DNA from: Lineus longissimus
Taxonomy: Eukaryota > Nemertea > Pilidiophora > Heteronemertea > Lineidae
Direction of reading: 5' to 3'
DNA length: 64,000 nt
NCBI RefSeq assembly: GCF_910592395.1
Contig: NC_088326.1
Coordinates: 11,167,001-11,231,000, forward strand
Shown here: piece by piece, positions 12,696-24,291 of the stretch
Layout of the letters: each line of letters starts with the position of its first letter
Numbering within the stretch: the stretch's first letter is position 1
The notes under the pieces: generated by a model
Databases searched by the model: none
What the model was told of the DNA's origin: nothing
What the model saw: only the letters and a program-made list of their open reading frames with translations
Program-made: the position numbers and the translations under genes

Positions 12696-12878
12696 TTAAC
12701 CCCTTTACTTTCGTGGCTCAATATGTCGGCGAAAACAATATATTTAGCTTTGGCGCCCATTTATTGGGTCCATTTTCAAATTACGAAACCATAAAGTTTA
12801 ACATTTTTGCCCAACTTAAGATTTTGACTGAAATCCTCTCTCATGATAATATCAGGCCCGTGGAAATAAAGGGGTTAA
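12696..12878. mobile_element. MITE with TTAA target site, piggyBac-like ends
   Basis: Ends ttaacccctttactttcgtgg and cgtggaaataaaggggttaa are inverted copies starting with CCC after a TTAA tetranucleotide, as in piggyBac-type elements. The interior has no transposase. A 113-codon plus-strand frame runs through it and is considered accidental. Confidence 0.75.
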
Positions 12879-13319
12879 CAATATTTTACAAGTATATGGA
12901 CTGAAGACAAATATTGTCAGTTTTCACATGATACAATACAACTTGACATTTACATATTTTTAGAAGACATCATGAGTTAAAAATAGAATACTATCCGGAT
13001 TCGGAAGGTTTTTAAAACTTGCACACTTCAATCGGAGATGAGATAAACTTCAGGCAAATCTACACAGAGTCTAGTGCAAGAGTAGTGTAATGTCACGCCG
13101 ACCAAACTTGAGTCAACTTTTAAAGTGTACATTTGTACATCAAATGTACACAGGCTTTGGGTCAAGTTGGTTGATGTTTGCTATACAGAGACACACAGGA
13201 CAAACTTAAGGAAGATACTCAAACAGACAGGCTATCATCATGAAATTTCAGAAATCGATTTTTAGCCCAAATTTAGATCAACGATTATTGTATACAGAGA
13301 ACCATTAGAGAGTATTGAG

Positions 13320-13640
13320 CAAGAGCTTTCCAGCAAATGGTCATGTCAATAGGTTTACTAATGGTACCATCATAGAGTGCCCATTAAGAGCTTTCCAGCA
13401 AATGGTCATGTCAATAGGTTTACTAATGGTACCATCATAGAGTGCCCATTAAGAGCTTTCCAGCAAATGGTCATGTCAATAGGTTTACTAATGGTACCAT
13501 CATAGAGTGCCCATCAAGAGCTTTCCAGCAAATGGTCATGTCAATAGGTTTACTAATGGTACCATCATAGAGTGCCCATCAAGAGCTTTCCTGCAAATAG
13601 TCAGGTCAATAGATTTCTATAAGTTTAGTAATGGTACCAT
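13320..13640 (+). repeat. 65-bp tandem repeat, nearly 5 copies
   Basis: The phrase aagagctttccagcaaatgg recurs at 13321, 13386, 13451, 13516 and 13581, an exact 65-bp period. The last copy is diverged (cctgcaaatagtcagg). Confidence 0.95.
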
Positions 13641-14099
13641 CAGAAAGTGCTGATAAAGGGCTTTCCAATAATTGGTTTCGACATTTTTTCTCTGACAATT
13701 GCTGTAAAATTCATCGTGAAACAGATAGTGCCATTAGTCATTTCAATAAGGTTCTGTAAATGTGTAAATATATCTACTTTGTTTAAAATTGTAAAAATTT
13801 TAAAATTTACATGTCCAGGCATTCAAGATGTACAAAACTCTGTACAGATAGTAAAACGTGAATAGCATGCGGAAAGATTTCAAAACCTGTGAAATTTTCA
13901 CAATGCAAATCCTACAAGAATAAAAGCAATCAAAACTGATAAAAAGATACCGAAATGTATTAAAACGAAAAATTTGTTTTACATTGTCCTTTAAATTTGA
14001 AATTGACCTAAAATGATATCTTAACATCTGAAAGAACAAAATTCCTTCTTTTTCTGAAAAACAGAAATCCCATAACTATTTGAATATCTTCCACCTAAA

Positions 14100-14650
14100 A
14101 TACCCTTTTCCCAGAGCAAGGAAGAGGAAAGGTCAAGGTCGCCCTAAGTATCCTTTTCCCAGGAAGAGGAAGGGTCAAGGTCAACCTAATTATCCTTTTC
14201 CCAGAGCGAGGAAGAGGATTGAAGGGTCAATGTCACCCTAATTATCCTTTTCCAAGAGCAAGGAAAAGGGTCAAGGTCACCCTAATTATCCTTTTCCCAG
14301 AGCGAGGAAGAGGATTGAAGGGTCAAGGTCACCCTAATTATCCTTTTCCAAGAGCAAGGAGAAGGGTCAAGGTCACCCTAGTTATCCTTTTCCAAGAACA
14401 AGGAAGAGGAAGGGTCAAGGTCACCCTGATTATCCTTTTCCAAGAGCAAGGAAGAGGAAGGGTCAAGGTCACCCTAGTTATCCTTTTCCAAGACAAGGAA
14501 GAGGAAGGGTCAAGGTCACCCTGATTATCCTTTTCCAAGAGCAAGGAAGAGGAAGGGTCAAGGTCACCCTAATTATCCTTTTCCCAGAGCAAGGAAGAGG
14601 AAGGGTCAAGGTCACCCTAATTATTCTTTTCCCAGGACAAGGAGGAGTCC
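14100..14650 (+). repeat. about 48-bp tandem repeat carrying TCAAGGTCA motifs, about 12 copies
   Basis: Units of 42-52 bp, mostly 48, have the form attatccttttcccagagcaagg followed by aagaggaagggtcaaggtcaccct. Each unit carries TCAAGGTCA, the monomeric nuclear-receptor site bound by ERR and SF-1 type receptors in other animals. The near multiple-of-three period gives overlapping open frames on both strands, taken as accidental. Confidence 0.92.
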
Positions 14651-15291
14651 AGGTCACCTAGGCACACAGACACAGGTTCAAATGGGAGGTTGATTGTGGT
14701 GCAGACCTGCACTTAGTGTTCAAATGTTCAACGAGGCGAGTGCTGAACACAGTAAGTAACCCGGTGTGTTTCAGGTCTTTCTTCTTTTGAGTCACATGAA
14801 AAAACACAGCAAGTGATTGTTCTTAGCACTCTGGTGTCTAGGGCTGCGAATTATCGGTTAACTGATGCAGTTTGCCCCCGTTCTGTGTTTGCTTACGACC
14901 TTGTGACAGAGGACACAGAGGACAATGAAACTTTCAATCTCCACATGTATAAAAAACAAATTTTAGAGCTATTACTTGAACTCTAAACATCATTTATAAG
15001 TTCATCATAAGAGAATCAAAAATTGCGAAACTCTACTTTGCAACCCAATTTCATGAATGCTGACCCACCGAAATCCCAACAAAATAAAACTGCTTGTCAA
15101 ATTTACAAAACCAAATTTTATCCGCTAAAGCATCATATGTCATGCCCTGAAAGGTCGGACAAATGCAACATGGCACCTTGCATCGAAATCAACGCTCGCA
15201 TTTGAACCTTGTCCAACTTTGAGTGATACACAGTGAGTTCCAAGCCGCTGTTTGGAGACAGTTGCCTAGCAACGTGCAGATGTCAACATAC
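14651..15291. other. no gene recognised; probable intron or 3' flank
   Basis: Plain AT-rich sequence between the array and the last assigned scribble exon. No exon, poly(A) signal context or repeat that I can support. Confidence 0.4.
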
Positions 15292-15363
15292 CTCGTCTTC
15301 GTCTAAATTTTCATCGTCCTCGGAATCTCGGACGTTATTTTCGTGCTCGCGACGAGCGCTTTC
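15292..15363 (-). CDS. scrib: scribble exon: charged tail (last exon assigned with confidence)
   Basis: 72 bp, phase 0 to 0, acceptor cttctcgtttgcag, donor GACGAG|gtatgt. It reads ESARREHENNVRDSEDDENL, then DEDE. Its first residues continue the EEQEEL helix of the previous exon. The region then turns very acidic. The gene must continue to the left because there is a donor site and no stop. Confidence 0.68.
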
Positions 15364-15876
15364 CTGCAAACGAGAAGGGGGTAAGTTAAGGGGGTTAGTA
15401 CGGGGAGGTCATGCATGATATATGACAATTTGTTATGAAATAAAATGAATGAGAAAAAAAAATTTTGATCAGAAATTGGCCAAAAGGGTCAAATATGGGT
15501 TTTTTTAGTACGTGGGGCCCAATGGGGGCCGTGCAAGACTGTGATATTTAGTATTATACATTTACCAAGCTGTTTAGTAATGTCCAACTGGTAAAAAAGT
15601 TTAGTATTGTACAATTGAAAAAAAGTTTACTAAACAGTGAAATAAGTTCTAATTGTCTTTGTAGCTCCTGCAACTGCCAAAAATGGAGTTAGTTGTGACA
15701 TTTAAATTATACCGTACAACACATTGACAAAAGAATCGGTGTAGTAAAAGGCAAAATTGCACAGTTCAATAATACAGAAAGAAAAAAAATCACATGAAAT
15801 TTGCTTATAGATTGGAATTCCAGCAGATGACCTTGGAATGATGTGTGAAGGTCAAAGGTCAAGGTCATCTACTTAC
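15364..15876 (-). other. scribble intron
   Basis: About 510 bp. Near its right end (15848-15866) are three AGGTCA-type half-sites in direct order (aaggtcaaaggtcaaggtca), matching the motif in the array at 14100-14650. Otherwise nothing was seen. Confidence 0.6.
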
Positions 15877-15933
15877 TAATTCTTCCTGTTCTTCTTTCTC
15901 CCATTCTTCGGCTTCTTTCATAGCGGCTTGTTC
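15877..15933 (-). CDS. scrib: scribble exon: charged helical tail
   Basis: 57 bp, phase 0 to 0, acceptor cttcattaccatag, donor GAATTA|gtaagt. It reads EQAAMKEAEEWEKEEQEEL, a strongly helical, glutamate-rich stretch likely to be coiled coil. Scribble tails contain comparable charged helices. Intervening exons between 18240 and 15933 could have been missed. Confidence 0.68.
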
Positions 15934-18239
15934 CTATGGTAATGAAGGAGATGAGGGTGTAAGCGCAAAAAATACAAAATTTCGAGAAAAAATTCAAATT
16001 AAAAAAAAATCAAATTTTAAAAAAAATTCAAATTTTAAAAACAATTCAATTTTTAAAAAAAATCATTTTTTTTGCAAAGGGGCTAGGGTGACGAGTTGGG
16101 TATTTAAACGGTGAAGTGGGCAGCACACCAAAAATTAATGAATGAATTTTCATGCATTTCGTTCACAGATTTGTAAGAATTGCAAAAATACTCAGGAACT
16201 TAGGAAAATTTCACAGTTCACAGTAACAAAAGAGGTTATTTTCATGACTTAGCAGATGGTCCAATTACTTATCTCAAATCTGATTAGAATGAAGGAAAAC
16301 TTTAATTGTTAGTAATTGAAGCTGGTTTCATGGAGATTTGAATGAGCGAAAATAATATTTGAGTTTTGAATGAAAAATTTTCCTGAAATTTGAATTGAAA
16401 ACTGAGACAAAAGTAAGCAAGAAGAGATTGATTGTACAAGCTGTGAGCAGTGCTGCGTATATCCTGAAAACTATTTTGAAGAATGGAACTGGGCATAAAA
16501 AGCAATATTCTTCAACACAAAACACTGATTAGTAAAGCAAGGGGCTAAAATTTTGTAAACATATGTCCATGAACATAACTGAAACAATTTTACGAAAATT
16601 TTTGGGAAGAGGATTGACGTATCCAACTTATTTCTCTCTCATTCCCAGATTTATACATTTCCTGACTCATAATTACAGTTCATTAACACCTATATTATTG
16701 AGTCGACATACAAAGGCAGATTTAGGGGGTAGTGCATGTGGCACCCCCCCCCCCCCCCCCCCCCATACACACACACACTTTCTGCGGAGATCAATGCTTT
16801 TTTAGGGCACTTCTTCCCCAGAAGCAAAGAACAAGTCCTTATTTTAGCCCATCAGATGCCCAGAAAAACACATATTTGGCATTTGAATTTCCAAGTTTTT
16901 CTGGGTCAGAACCCCAAACCTTCATCTTTCCAATATGCCATAGCCAGGGGGTTTTCCTGGTTTTGGTGTTCGCTAATAATTCCAAAGAAGTTATTATGTC
17001 ATTTAATGACAGGCACTGGTACTGTTGAGTGAAAGGTGACTGGGCAGCCAACAGCTTTGTCATAATGCCCTAAATAATACCATCGGTCCTTTGAGACAGA
17101 ACAAAGAGATCCAAATTTGTAAGGTACTTGTCATGTTAATACGGGTTTGGGTGGGTCAGCAATTTAAGAAAGACGAACAATCAATCTTAAACGCGTTACC
17201 TTTTGCACAACAGTCTTTTTTACAACCTAGCGGAAAAAGAAAACATTTCGAGATGAAATGTTACGTGAAATATTTAAGGGGATGTTTACCTATTTGAAAT
17301 CATCATAGCCTAAACATGCCTATACACTTCAATATACAGTACAACAGTCAAACATCACTCTTACTAACTTGGAAATGCAAAATACTGTATAGATGCTATT
17401 TAGCCGGTTTAGGTGATCTGTTTCACATTGTAGGCCTCTTTTGAACAGGCCCCTTCAACCAGCTTAACAGCATCTACACAGTAAATCCAAGCTTTATGAT
17501 TTTTGGTTTTTTTCGAACTATTTACAGCATGATTTCAAAGGTCCCTAAATTTTTTAAGAAATAATGAGCGTAACTGCACCAAGCACCATAGGTAAAGAGC
17601 TTTAACATCAGATACAGACAATATTCCTAAACAACAGCATGACAATAGTCTATTTCACGAGAAAACAGCAGAGCCCCAAAAAAATAAAATGCCCGAGTAA
17701 AAAAAGATGTCAGTATTTGCTTCAAATGGACCGTTCTGGGTCATGGTTTGACCGATTCTGGCCAAGAAAGTATTTTTAGATAATATTGTACTTCAGACTT
17801 TGAAGTTTCAGATAAAACATGACCAACTGCTTCATTCTTGGTGTAAAGTCACCAAAATTTGAGTGCCATTTTCTCGTGAAACAGAATGAGGACCCTGTCA
17901 GAATTGAGGTTTCAAAATAAATAACGTTCAAAAAGTAACCAAGTGTTGATCTCAACACATGTCTTTTTAATATTGTGTCAAGAACTGCCCATCAACCATC
18001 AACTACATTACTTTACAAGCTCAGACTTGGGCCGAGTAGGGTTCATAAACAGATGTCAGATTAGGTAGACAGTGCTGCTTATTTGCAGATGTAGGCCAGA
18101 TGAGTACTGCCTGTGATTAACTGCTAGCCCAAGGCATCCTAATTTCACTTAGAATTGTTCACCCTCAATCGTGACAGGACACCTATTAACGTGCGTGCTG
18201 ACCAATAAAACATCGGTGACAATAAAACATCAGAGGTAC
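15934..18239 (-). other. scribble intron with poly-A and poly-C tracts
   Basis: Contains an aaaaattcaaatttt-rich stretch at 15990-16075 and an uninterrupted run of 22 C at 16743-16764 followed by (ac)n. The 17700-17870 stretch is an inverted relative of 12300-12480. A short exon could have been missed here because both neighbours end in phase 0. Confidence 0.5.
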
Positions 18240-18275
18240 CTTCACAGAATCGAATGAGATCTCGTCTAGTGACGT
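18240..18275 (-). CDS. scrib: scribble exon: small C-terminal exon (12 codons)
   Basis: 36 bp, phase 0 to 0, acceptor cctatctctttcag, donor GTGAAG|gtacct. It reads TSLDEISFDSVK. Short serine/acidic exons of this kind follow PDZ4 in Scribble genes. Support is the clean junctions and phase; similarity is too short to prove it. Confidence 0.6.
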
Positions 18276-18339
18276 CTGAAAGAGATAGGTGGTGTTAGAG
18301 AGGTTGAAAGTGGGAGGAGAATAAGCTGGGGTCAATGAG

Positions 18340-18510
18340 TGCGAGTAACGGGTCAACTAGTGCAAGTAACGTTTGCCAGTGCAGGTAATGGGTTAACAAG
18401 TGCAAGTAATGGCTGCCAGTGCAGGTAATGGGTTAACTAGTGCAAGTAACGGCTGCCAGTGCAGGTAACGGGTCAACTAGTGCGAGTAATGGGTCAACAA
18501 GTGCATAGTA
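18340..18510 (-). repeat. 40-bp tandem repeat, about 4 copies, with 20-bp substructure
   Basis: Unit gtaacgggtcaactagtgca plus agtaacggctgccagtgcag. The two halves are themselves similar, so the 40-bp unit is an old dimer. It lies in the intron 65 bp upstream (in gene orientation) of the 12-codon exon. Confidence 0.9.
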
Positions 18511-19769
18511 TTTTGTTACGGGATTGAAATAATCATCGACTTGAAGTTGTAAATAATGCAAGACCTTTTTCATACAAAGTAGGATACTGCAAAATAAATT
18601 CCAATCCAAAATTTTCCATGATGTGAAATTGTATAGCAATGATACTTTTTACATGTGAGTCTCTTTTCTGCCTGGCAGGACAGTCGATAGTAAGGTTTTG
18701 CAACTCCTACGAGTGACGAAGAATGAGGTCTGTGGTATCACCAATCCTGTGCTAAGTCATTCATGCAAAACTCCTAAATTAGCTTTCACGCTCAATAGCT
18801 TATTAGAAATTGGGGGAATTTTTTAAAAGTTGTTGATAAAATGCATTTACATACATTGTACTTCATCATTTGAAACTATTCGTAAGGCTTGCAAAACCAG
18901 CCTATTGTAACTGGTTGAACTAAGATCACGGCACTTTAAAATGATCACGAACCATCATGAGCCCACTCAAATAACAATTTTTACGATTAATGTGTTAACC
19001 TTTACACCCCAACTTTTCCTTATGGACTTGTCTAATGCATTTACTGGAAGAGTCCATACAGGGAAATGGGGGTGAAAGGTATATTCAACTTGGGCACATG
19101 GACCAGACAGGGAGACAGAAAGACGAGAGACAAGGTTTTTTCGTCAAACACCGCAAGCAGGATTGTGATGTGCTACACATATGGACCAGTAAACCCAATC
19201 AATTTTCTTATTCTCTACCAACACAAATATCAGATTTTAGGATTATCATTGTTTTTTAAAGTTTTCATTTGCAGCTGGCATTCCAAGCTATAAGCACTCA
19301 AAGACAAAACTGCGACCATTTAGCAAAGGGCCAATTTTATGATATAGGGCCATATTCCACCCATATCGGTAAAAGAAGGACAAAGTGATTGGGTTCCAGG
19401 GTCCTGACTCACTACAGATAGGTTGTTCCCAAGTCGAATATACCACAGAGTTTTCAGTGAAATGAAGGGCCAAACTATGGTAGACGTCTCAAGAGTTTTG
19501 ATTTCAATTAGAGTTTTTTTGCAAGAAGACCTTAGTACAGAGACTAAAATAATTTTAAGTTTTCTTCACCACAGTTTCTGAACTTCACATAAAAAAACTT
19601 CCATAAATAGATTAGTTCACCAACAGATATGTTTTTATTAATGTTATGAAAGGGAGGGAATTACAAAGGTGAACAGGACAGACCTCACCACCAAATGTAC
19701 TGTTGTTAAATCTAGACCAAAAGCCTGTGCAACGTTTAGACCAAATGCCCATGACCTTAACAACCAGAT

Positions 19770-19925
19770 GTTAGTTACCCCAGTAGGTGTTACCTTGGCA
19801 ACCATGCATGTCCCTGGCAACCAAGCCTTACCTTGGCAACCAATCATTACACCTCGGCAACCAAGCATATTACCATGGCAACTACACACTACCTTGGCAA
19901 CCATGAAGCATAACTATGGAAACCA
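19770..19925 (+). repeat. degenerate CTTGGCAACC repeat
   Basis: Seven occurrences of (cc)ttggcaacca or its variants (catggcaact, tatggaaacc) spaced 19-27 bp apart. GTTGCCATGG-like motifs recur at 20190-20215 and 42820. The array ends about 20 bp from the donor of the PDZ4 exon. Confidence 0.8.
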
Positions 19926-19943
19926 TCACCCAAATATGTATAC

Positions 19944-20153
19944 CTGTTTGATTAACGAATGCTCCTCGTCTTCACGGTCAATGCTCGAGATGGAATCGGC
20001 CCGCGATGTTCGTTCAACCGTATTGGTGGGCGACACTTCCAATAATTTAGGATCGAACCCATCGCTCACCATAACCATCATTTTATCACCAACGCTTCTC
20101 AACGCCCGCACGGCCTCCTGATGCGTCGCCCCCAATAAGCTCTGTCCGTTCAC
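19944..20153 (-). CDS. scrib: scribble exon: end of PDZ4 and serine-rich tail
   Basis: 210 bp, 70 codons, phase 0 to 0, acceptor tttgcctgtag, donor AAACAG|gtatac. It reads VNGQSLLGATHQEAVRALRS, then VGDKMMVMVSDGFDPKLLEV and RADSISSIDREDEEHSLIKQ near the end. VNxQSLLGxTHxEAVxxLRSVGD closes PDZ4, and SISSIDRE is a conserved motif just behind it in human SCRIB (LESISSIDREL). A degenerate CTTGGCAACC repeat directly follows the donor. Confidence 0.97.
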
Positions 20154-20514
20154 CTACAGGCAAAATAACAATGCAAATAGCCTTGTTGCTATGGTAGCCG
20201 TTGCTATGGTAACCACAGTGTGTCGTCTGCTGATTGGCTGGAGGAAGCAGGAGACTTATGTGACCACACCAGCTCATTTTTTTCTCAATCTTGCTATTTC
20301 TTTTGTCTTTAACATATCCATTTCTATGGCTATCTCTGAGACCCAAGATCAATGCTTATCACTCATGTGTTATGTTAGATTACAACATCAAAATACATCA
20401 ATCACCAAATGTGTCCCCTCGGTTTCATATGTAACTTGCCACTTGTCACTTCATGTTTGTTAACTGACTGAGGCTTGAAATCTGTCACGGAACAACATCA
20501 GGAAAAGTGACACG

Positions 20515-21010
20515 GTGAATGCTATGTAAACTCAGTCTTATATCCCAAGGCCACGTTAGGAGTGACAATGCACACTCTATGTAAACTCAGTCTTATATCC
20601 CAAGGCCACGTTAGGAGTGACAATGCACACTCTATGTAAACTCAGTCTTATATCCCAAGGCCACGTTAGGAGTGACAATGCACACTCTATGGAAACTCAG
20701 TCTTATATCCCAAGGCCACGTTAGGAGTGACAATGCACACTCTAAGTAAACTCAGTCTTATATCCCAAGGCCACGTTAGGAGTGACAATGCACACTCTAT
20801 GTAAACTCAGTCTTATATCCCAATCTCACCTTACAAATGACAATGAAACTCTATGTAAACCCAGTCTTATATCTTAAGCTCACATTACTTTAAACTATAT
20901 GTAAACCCAGTATTATCTCTTAGGCTCACATTACTTTGAACTCTATGTAAACCCAGTATTATATCTTAAGCTCACATTACTTATAAACTCTATGTAAACC
21001 CAGTCTAACA
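20515..21010 (+). repeat. 55-bp tandem repeat, 6 good and about 3 degenerate copies
   Basis: Unit begins ctatgtaaactcagtcttat and ends ggagtgacaatgcacact; starts at 20522, 20577, 20632 and so on. Copies after 20830 are shortened and diverged (ctatgtaaacccagtattat). Confidence 0.95.
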
Positions 21011-21105
21011 TCTCAAATTTGAGCCCATTCCCCTCTGTCAAATATCTTCTATCGAAATTTAATGGAGCTACTTTTTTGTTAGATCACGACAACATCAAAA
21101 CGCAA

Positions 21106-21273
21106 TGGGCCAAATTCATAAAGGGTGTTTAGCTTAAAACAGCGTTTAACTACTAAATAAACAGATTCTGGCCCTTCATGTGAATCTTCACAGAATATGA
21201 ATAGGCCCTGAAACTGATTAGAGAGAAGTTGTACATGTCTAACCCTTAAACGCCCTTTATGAATTTGGGCCAA
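21106..21273. mobile_element. 168-bp MITE, GGGCCAAATTCATAAAG termini
   Basis: Ends gggccaaattcataaagggt and cgccctttatgaatttgggcc are inverted copies of about 20 bp. A sister copy lies at 32522-32688, alike throughout its length. The short interior excludes coding. Superfamily not assigned. Confidence 0.88.
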
Positions 21274-22805
21274 TATGTTTGTACGACAACCCATGCTTGA
21301 TATTCCATGTTAGCATTGGACCACAGAGATATATGACCCTATAATCACTCCTCCCCAGCTGCCCTGCCAAAACACACCCATCACACGATAGACCATGCAA
21401 CTGAACTATTGTATATGGAGAATTTGCAGAAAATGTATATAGAACTTCGAGAAAAAATATTTAAATTTTTGATTTTTCTTAGGGTTTCGAACTTTTAGTT
21501 CAATCAATCTGAGAAAAAAAGGTTTAATGCACCTTTAAAAGTGCTACAGGGTGAAAATTGAGGCATATTTTAGTTCCTCAAAAACCTGCAAGATAGCAGC
21601 ACCAACATGTAAACATTGCCTGCAAATTCTCTATACTACACTGGATAGAAACTCGAGGAAGAATTTAGAATATTGACCCTCTCTATAATGGACTACCTCC
21701 CTCCAAGTGGCGACATAGGAAGTGTCCATGATAGAGAGGGTCTCTACAACAGAGGGCAAGTCTAAATCAAATTAAACAGGGCTGAAATATTGGTTTCGTG
21801 AGAATGCAAAATTTTCTTTAAAACAGAGAGGTCTCATTTGTAATAATGGGGTAAAATCCTAAATTGAAATCGAACAATGTCAGAATTTGGTTTTAATGCA
21901 ACAAAAGGGTCAACATCAACAGGGATGCGAATTTTAACAAGTTTCAGAAATAGTTTTGTAATTTCAATTGACTGCAACACAGCAGCTTAACGAAGGGTTA
22001 AACTTATGGGGACCAAGTTCACCTTTTCTTTTTGTTTCTTAGGCAAAACTGGCGACATCCGCACAACTTTTCGAAACGTTTTCTGTAATATTGCATGAGA
22101 GGCCACGTTACATGTTTGTAAACTCAAATAAAACAGAATTTGATGATCACCTCCGAGGAATAAAAGGCTGTGCACTGGTCTACTTTTACTTGAAAGTTCT
22201 TTTACTGATCACAGCTCATTGTTGAACAGCATTCATTTGCACTGAGATATTGTAATCAACATTCTTTTGGCCAAAGGGCTATTTTTCTAATGCCATTTTT
22301 TAAGGATTTGCTTGTAAAATGTGGAAGACACTAAAAAATACAAAATTCACGGGACTTTGAATAACTTAAGATCTATCATCTCACCCATCAAAAAATTTCA
22401 ATTTCAGTCATCCCAAACAGCGTCCACCAGGTTTAAAGTCATCAAAACATAAAAATTTGGTTGTCATAAACGAAATTAGTAGACCATTTAACACATTTCC
22501 TGAAAATAACATGACCTTTGGATGTAATTTTAAGATAAGGGAGTTGTCTAAAATCACAAGCCCTATCATTTCCCCCTAATTGAATTAACCCAAGATGGCC
22601 ACCTGCTGGGCCAGTGCATTTTAGACAACAGCTTTCTCATCATACACACAACTGTCATGAAATGTTCAGGAAGTGTGGAAAATGTCCTGTTTATATGATT
22701 TATGACTTCAGATTTCACTTTGATGACTAAATTTTACTAAACTTTACTTAAACCTTGTGGACGCTGTCTAGGATGACCCGTCTTACTACTAGCCTCACTG
22801 CTTAC

Positions 22806-22985
22806 CTCTAGTATCCGCATGCCAGGCACTAACGTTCCATCCTTAGCCACCGATCCCCCAGGATTCACTTTAGAGATAAAGATACCCTCATCCGTCTTGT
22901 CGAGCGGGTTAGCAGGGTGACCCCTGGCACCACCTTTGATACTGATGCCCAACTTCTCGTCGGGGTCTTTGAATATCACAACATC
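22806..22985 (-). CDS. scrib: scribble exon: start and core of PDZ4
   Basis: 180 bp, 60 codons, phase 0 to 0, acceptor gatttctcctgcag, donor CTAGAG|gtaagc. It reads DVVIFKDPDEKLGISIKGGA, then RGHPANPLDKTDEGIFISKV and NPGGSVAKDGTLVPGMRILE. KLGISIKGGARGHxxNPxDxTDEGIFISKV matches human PDZ4 almost without change. Confidence 0.97.
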
Positions 22986-23496
22986 CTGCAGGAGAAATCA
23001 TGAAATTAGATCATCTTGAATCAACTATTATACTAGTTGCCAAACAAGATATATTAACAATAGTTCACAGAAAATCCTTCCAACTGATCTCAACTGATAG
23101 ACACATTTTAGTTCACGAGTTAACTCCTAGGTGGCAGAACTGAGGGACACAGGGTACTGTACCCCTGACCAGCACCCGGCATAGACCGGGCAGCCTGGAT
23201 CCCAACTTGGCTTAGGAAAAGTTTCATTGTAAAATAGCTAGCATTATGCAATCTTAGGGATGAGGTGTGCATTGAGTGCAGCACTGCCATCACATTTTTT
23301 TGATTAAATCAACCAAAGACTTATAGTGACTGTGGTTGAACGATAGAAATTGGGGAAAATTTTGCAGTATGGATTACTGCAGGCCAGTAGTCACAGGGTA
23401 CGGACCCGGTATATACCGGTGTGGGCACGTAGTACGCAGGGTACGGACCCGGTATATACCGGGTGCAGTTGGGAAAGAGTTGATATATCTGCTTAC
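22986..23496 (-). other. scribble intron with dispersed repeat
   Basis: 23150-23410 is related over about 250 bp to 31025-31275 in the same orientation; shared phrases are gtacccctg, tggatcc, tgtaaaata and caatcttaggga. At 23393-23465 the palindromic phrase gtacggacccggtatatacc is present twice in tandem. Confidence 0.7.
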
Positions 23497-23673
23497 GTTT
23501 AACCCAGGTGGAGGCGGGTCGTGACGGACTAACATTTCAATTTCATTGCTGGGAGTGAGCAGAGCCATCACCGCCTCCTGGTGAGTAGCTGTGCGTATAT
23601 TTTTGCCGTTTACGACGATTATCCGATCACCGATTTTTAGGTTCGTTTTTGAGGCAGCACCATCGGGGACAAG
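23497..23673 (-). CDS. scrib: scribble exon: rest of PDZ3
   Basis: 177 bp, 59 codons, phase 0 to 0, acceptor ctatttctag, donor TTAAAC|gtaagc. It reads LVPDGAASKTNLKIGDRIIV, then VNGKNIRTATHQEAVMALLT and PSNEIEMLVRHDPPPPGLN. VNGxxxRxATHQEAVxALL and the closing VRxDPxPPGL match human PDZ3. It lies 90 bp from a dispersed repeat rich in palindromic ggtatatacc. Confidence 0.97.
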
Positions 23674-24007
23674 CTAGAAATAGAGCGAATATTTCATGAA
23701 TTAATGGTCCAACACATGATTGAGAGCCAAATACTTGCCAGACAGGAAAGGCCATAACCTATTGACAAAACTGTTATTTCAAAAGCTCTTGATGAACTCC
23801 TTGTGTGGGAAGAAGTTGGGACTACCTCCGAGAGGCTGATTGCACATCGTAGGTCAACCGTCCAGAGGTTGTCCAAACACCGGAAATGTCTCCTCCCTGC
23901 AAGTCAAACTAACTTTTTACATCAAGAAGGATATTCCTACACGGGGAATGCGCTGAGGAGTTCAAGAAATCCAAAATGGCTGTCAAATCAGAGACACATG
24001 CACTCAC
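23674..24007 (-). other. scribble intron, nothing seen
   Basis: About 330 bp of ordinary intron between the two PDZ3 exons. Confidence 0.6.
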
Positions 24008-24118
24008 CTTGGAAATAAAAACACCTGGGTCATCAATGCCGAATGGATGACTAGCGTGATCTATTCCACCGACTATACTCAGGCCTAGCGGCCCACCGGC
24101 TTTGTCTATGTGTATTAC
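24008..24118 (-). CDS. scrib: scribble exon: start of PDZ3
   Basis: 111 bp, 37 codons, phase 0 to 0, acceptor cattctttccag, donor TCCAAG|gtgagt. It reads VIHIDKAGGPLGLSIVGGID, then HASHPFGIDDPGVFISK. GPLGLSIVGGxDHxSHPFG is nearly identical to vertebrate SCRIB PDZ3, which makes the identification secure. Confidence 0.97.
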
Positions 24119-24291
24119 CTGGAAAGAATGGAGAGCGTCAGTGTGAATGAGTTCAACGCTTGATCAACAGTAAAGTGGAACCTCCCTTAGTCGACTCCTC
24201 TCTCCTAAGGAGTCCTACAAAAGTCCTACAAAAATCAGAAATGTCTCATCCCTGACAAGGGTCTAGTGGATGCCCTGCTAGGAGAACTCAC

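Larger units (their letters stand above)
20154..22805 (-). other. scribble intron (largest in PDZ half) with repeats
   Basis: About 2.65 kb. Holds a 55-bp tandem array and a 168-bp MITE, listed separately. At 21655-21750 is a phrase with ctctctataatggac and gtccatgatagagaggg in inverted order, perhaps another diverged TIR element. No further exon seen. Confidence 0.55.

Noticed and set aside
13320-13640. CRISPR-like array
   Set aside because: Repeats are directly adjacent with no unique spacers, and the context is an animal genome.
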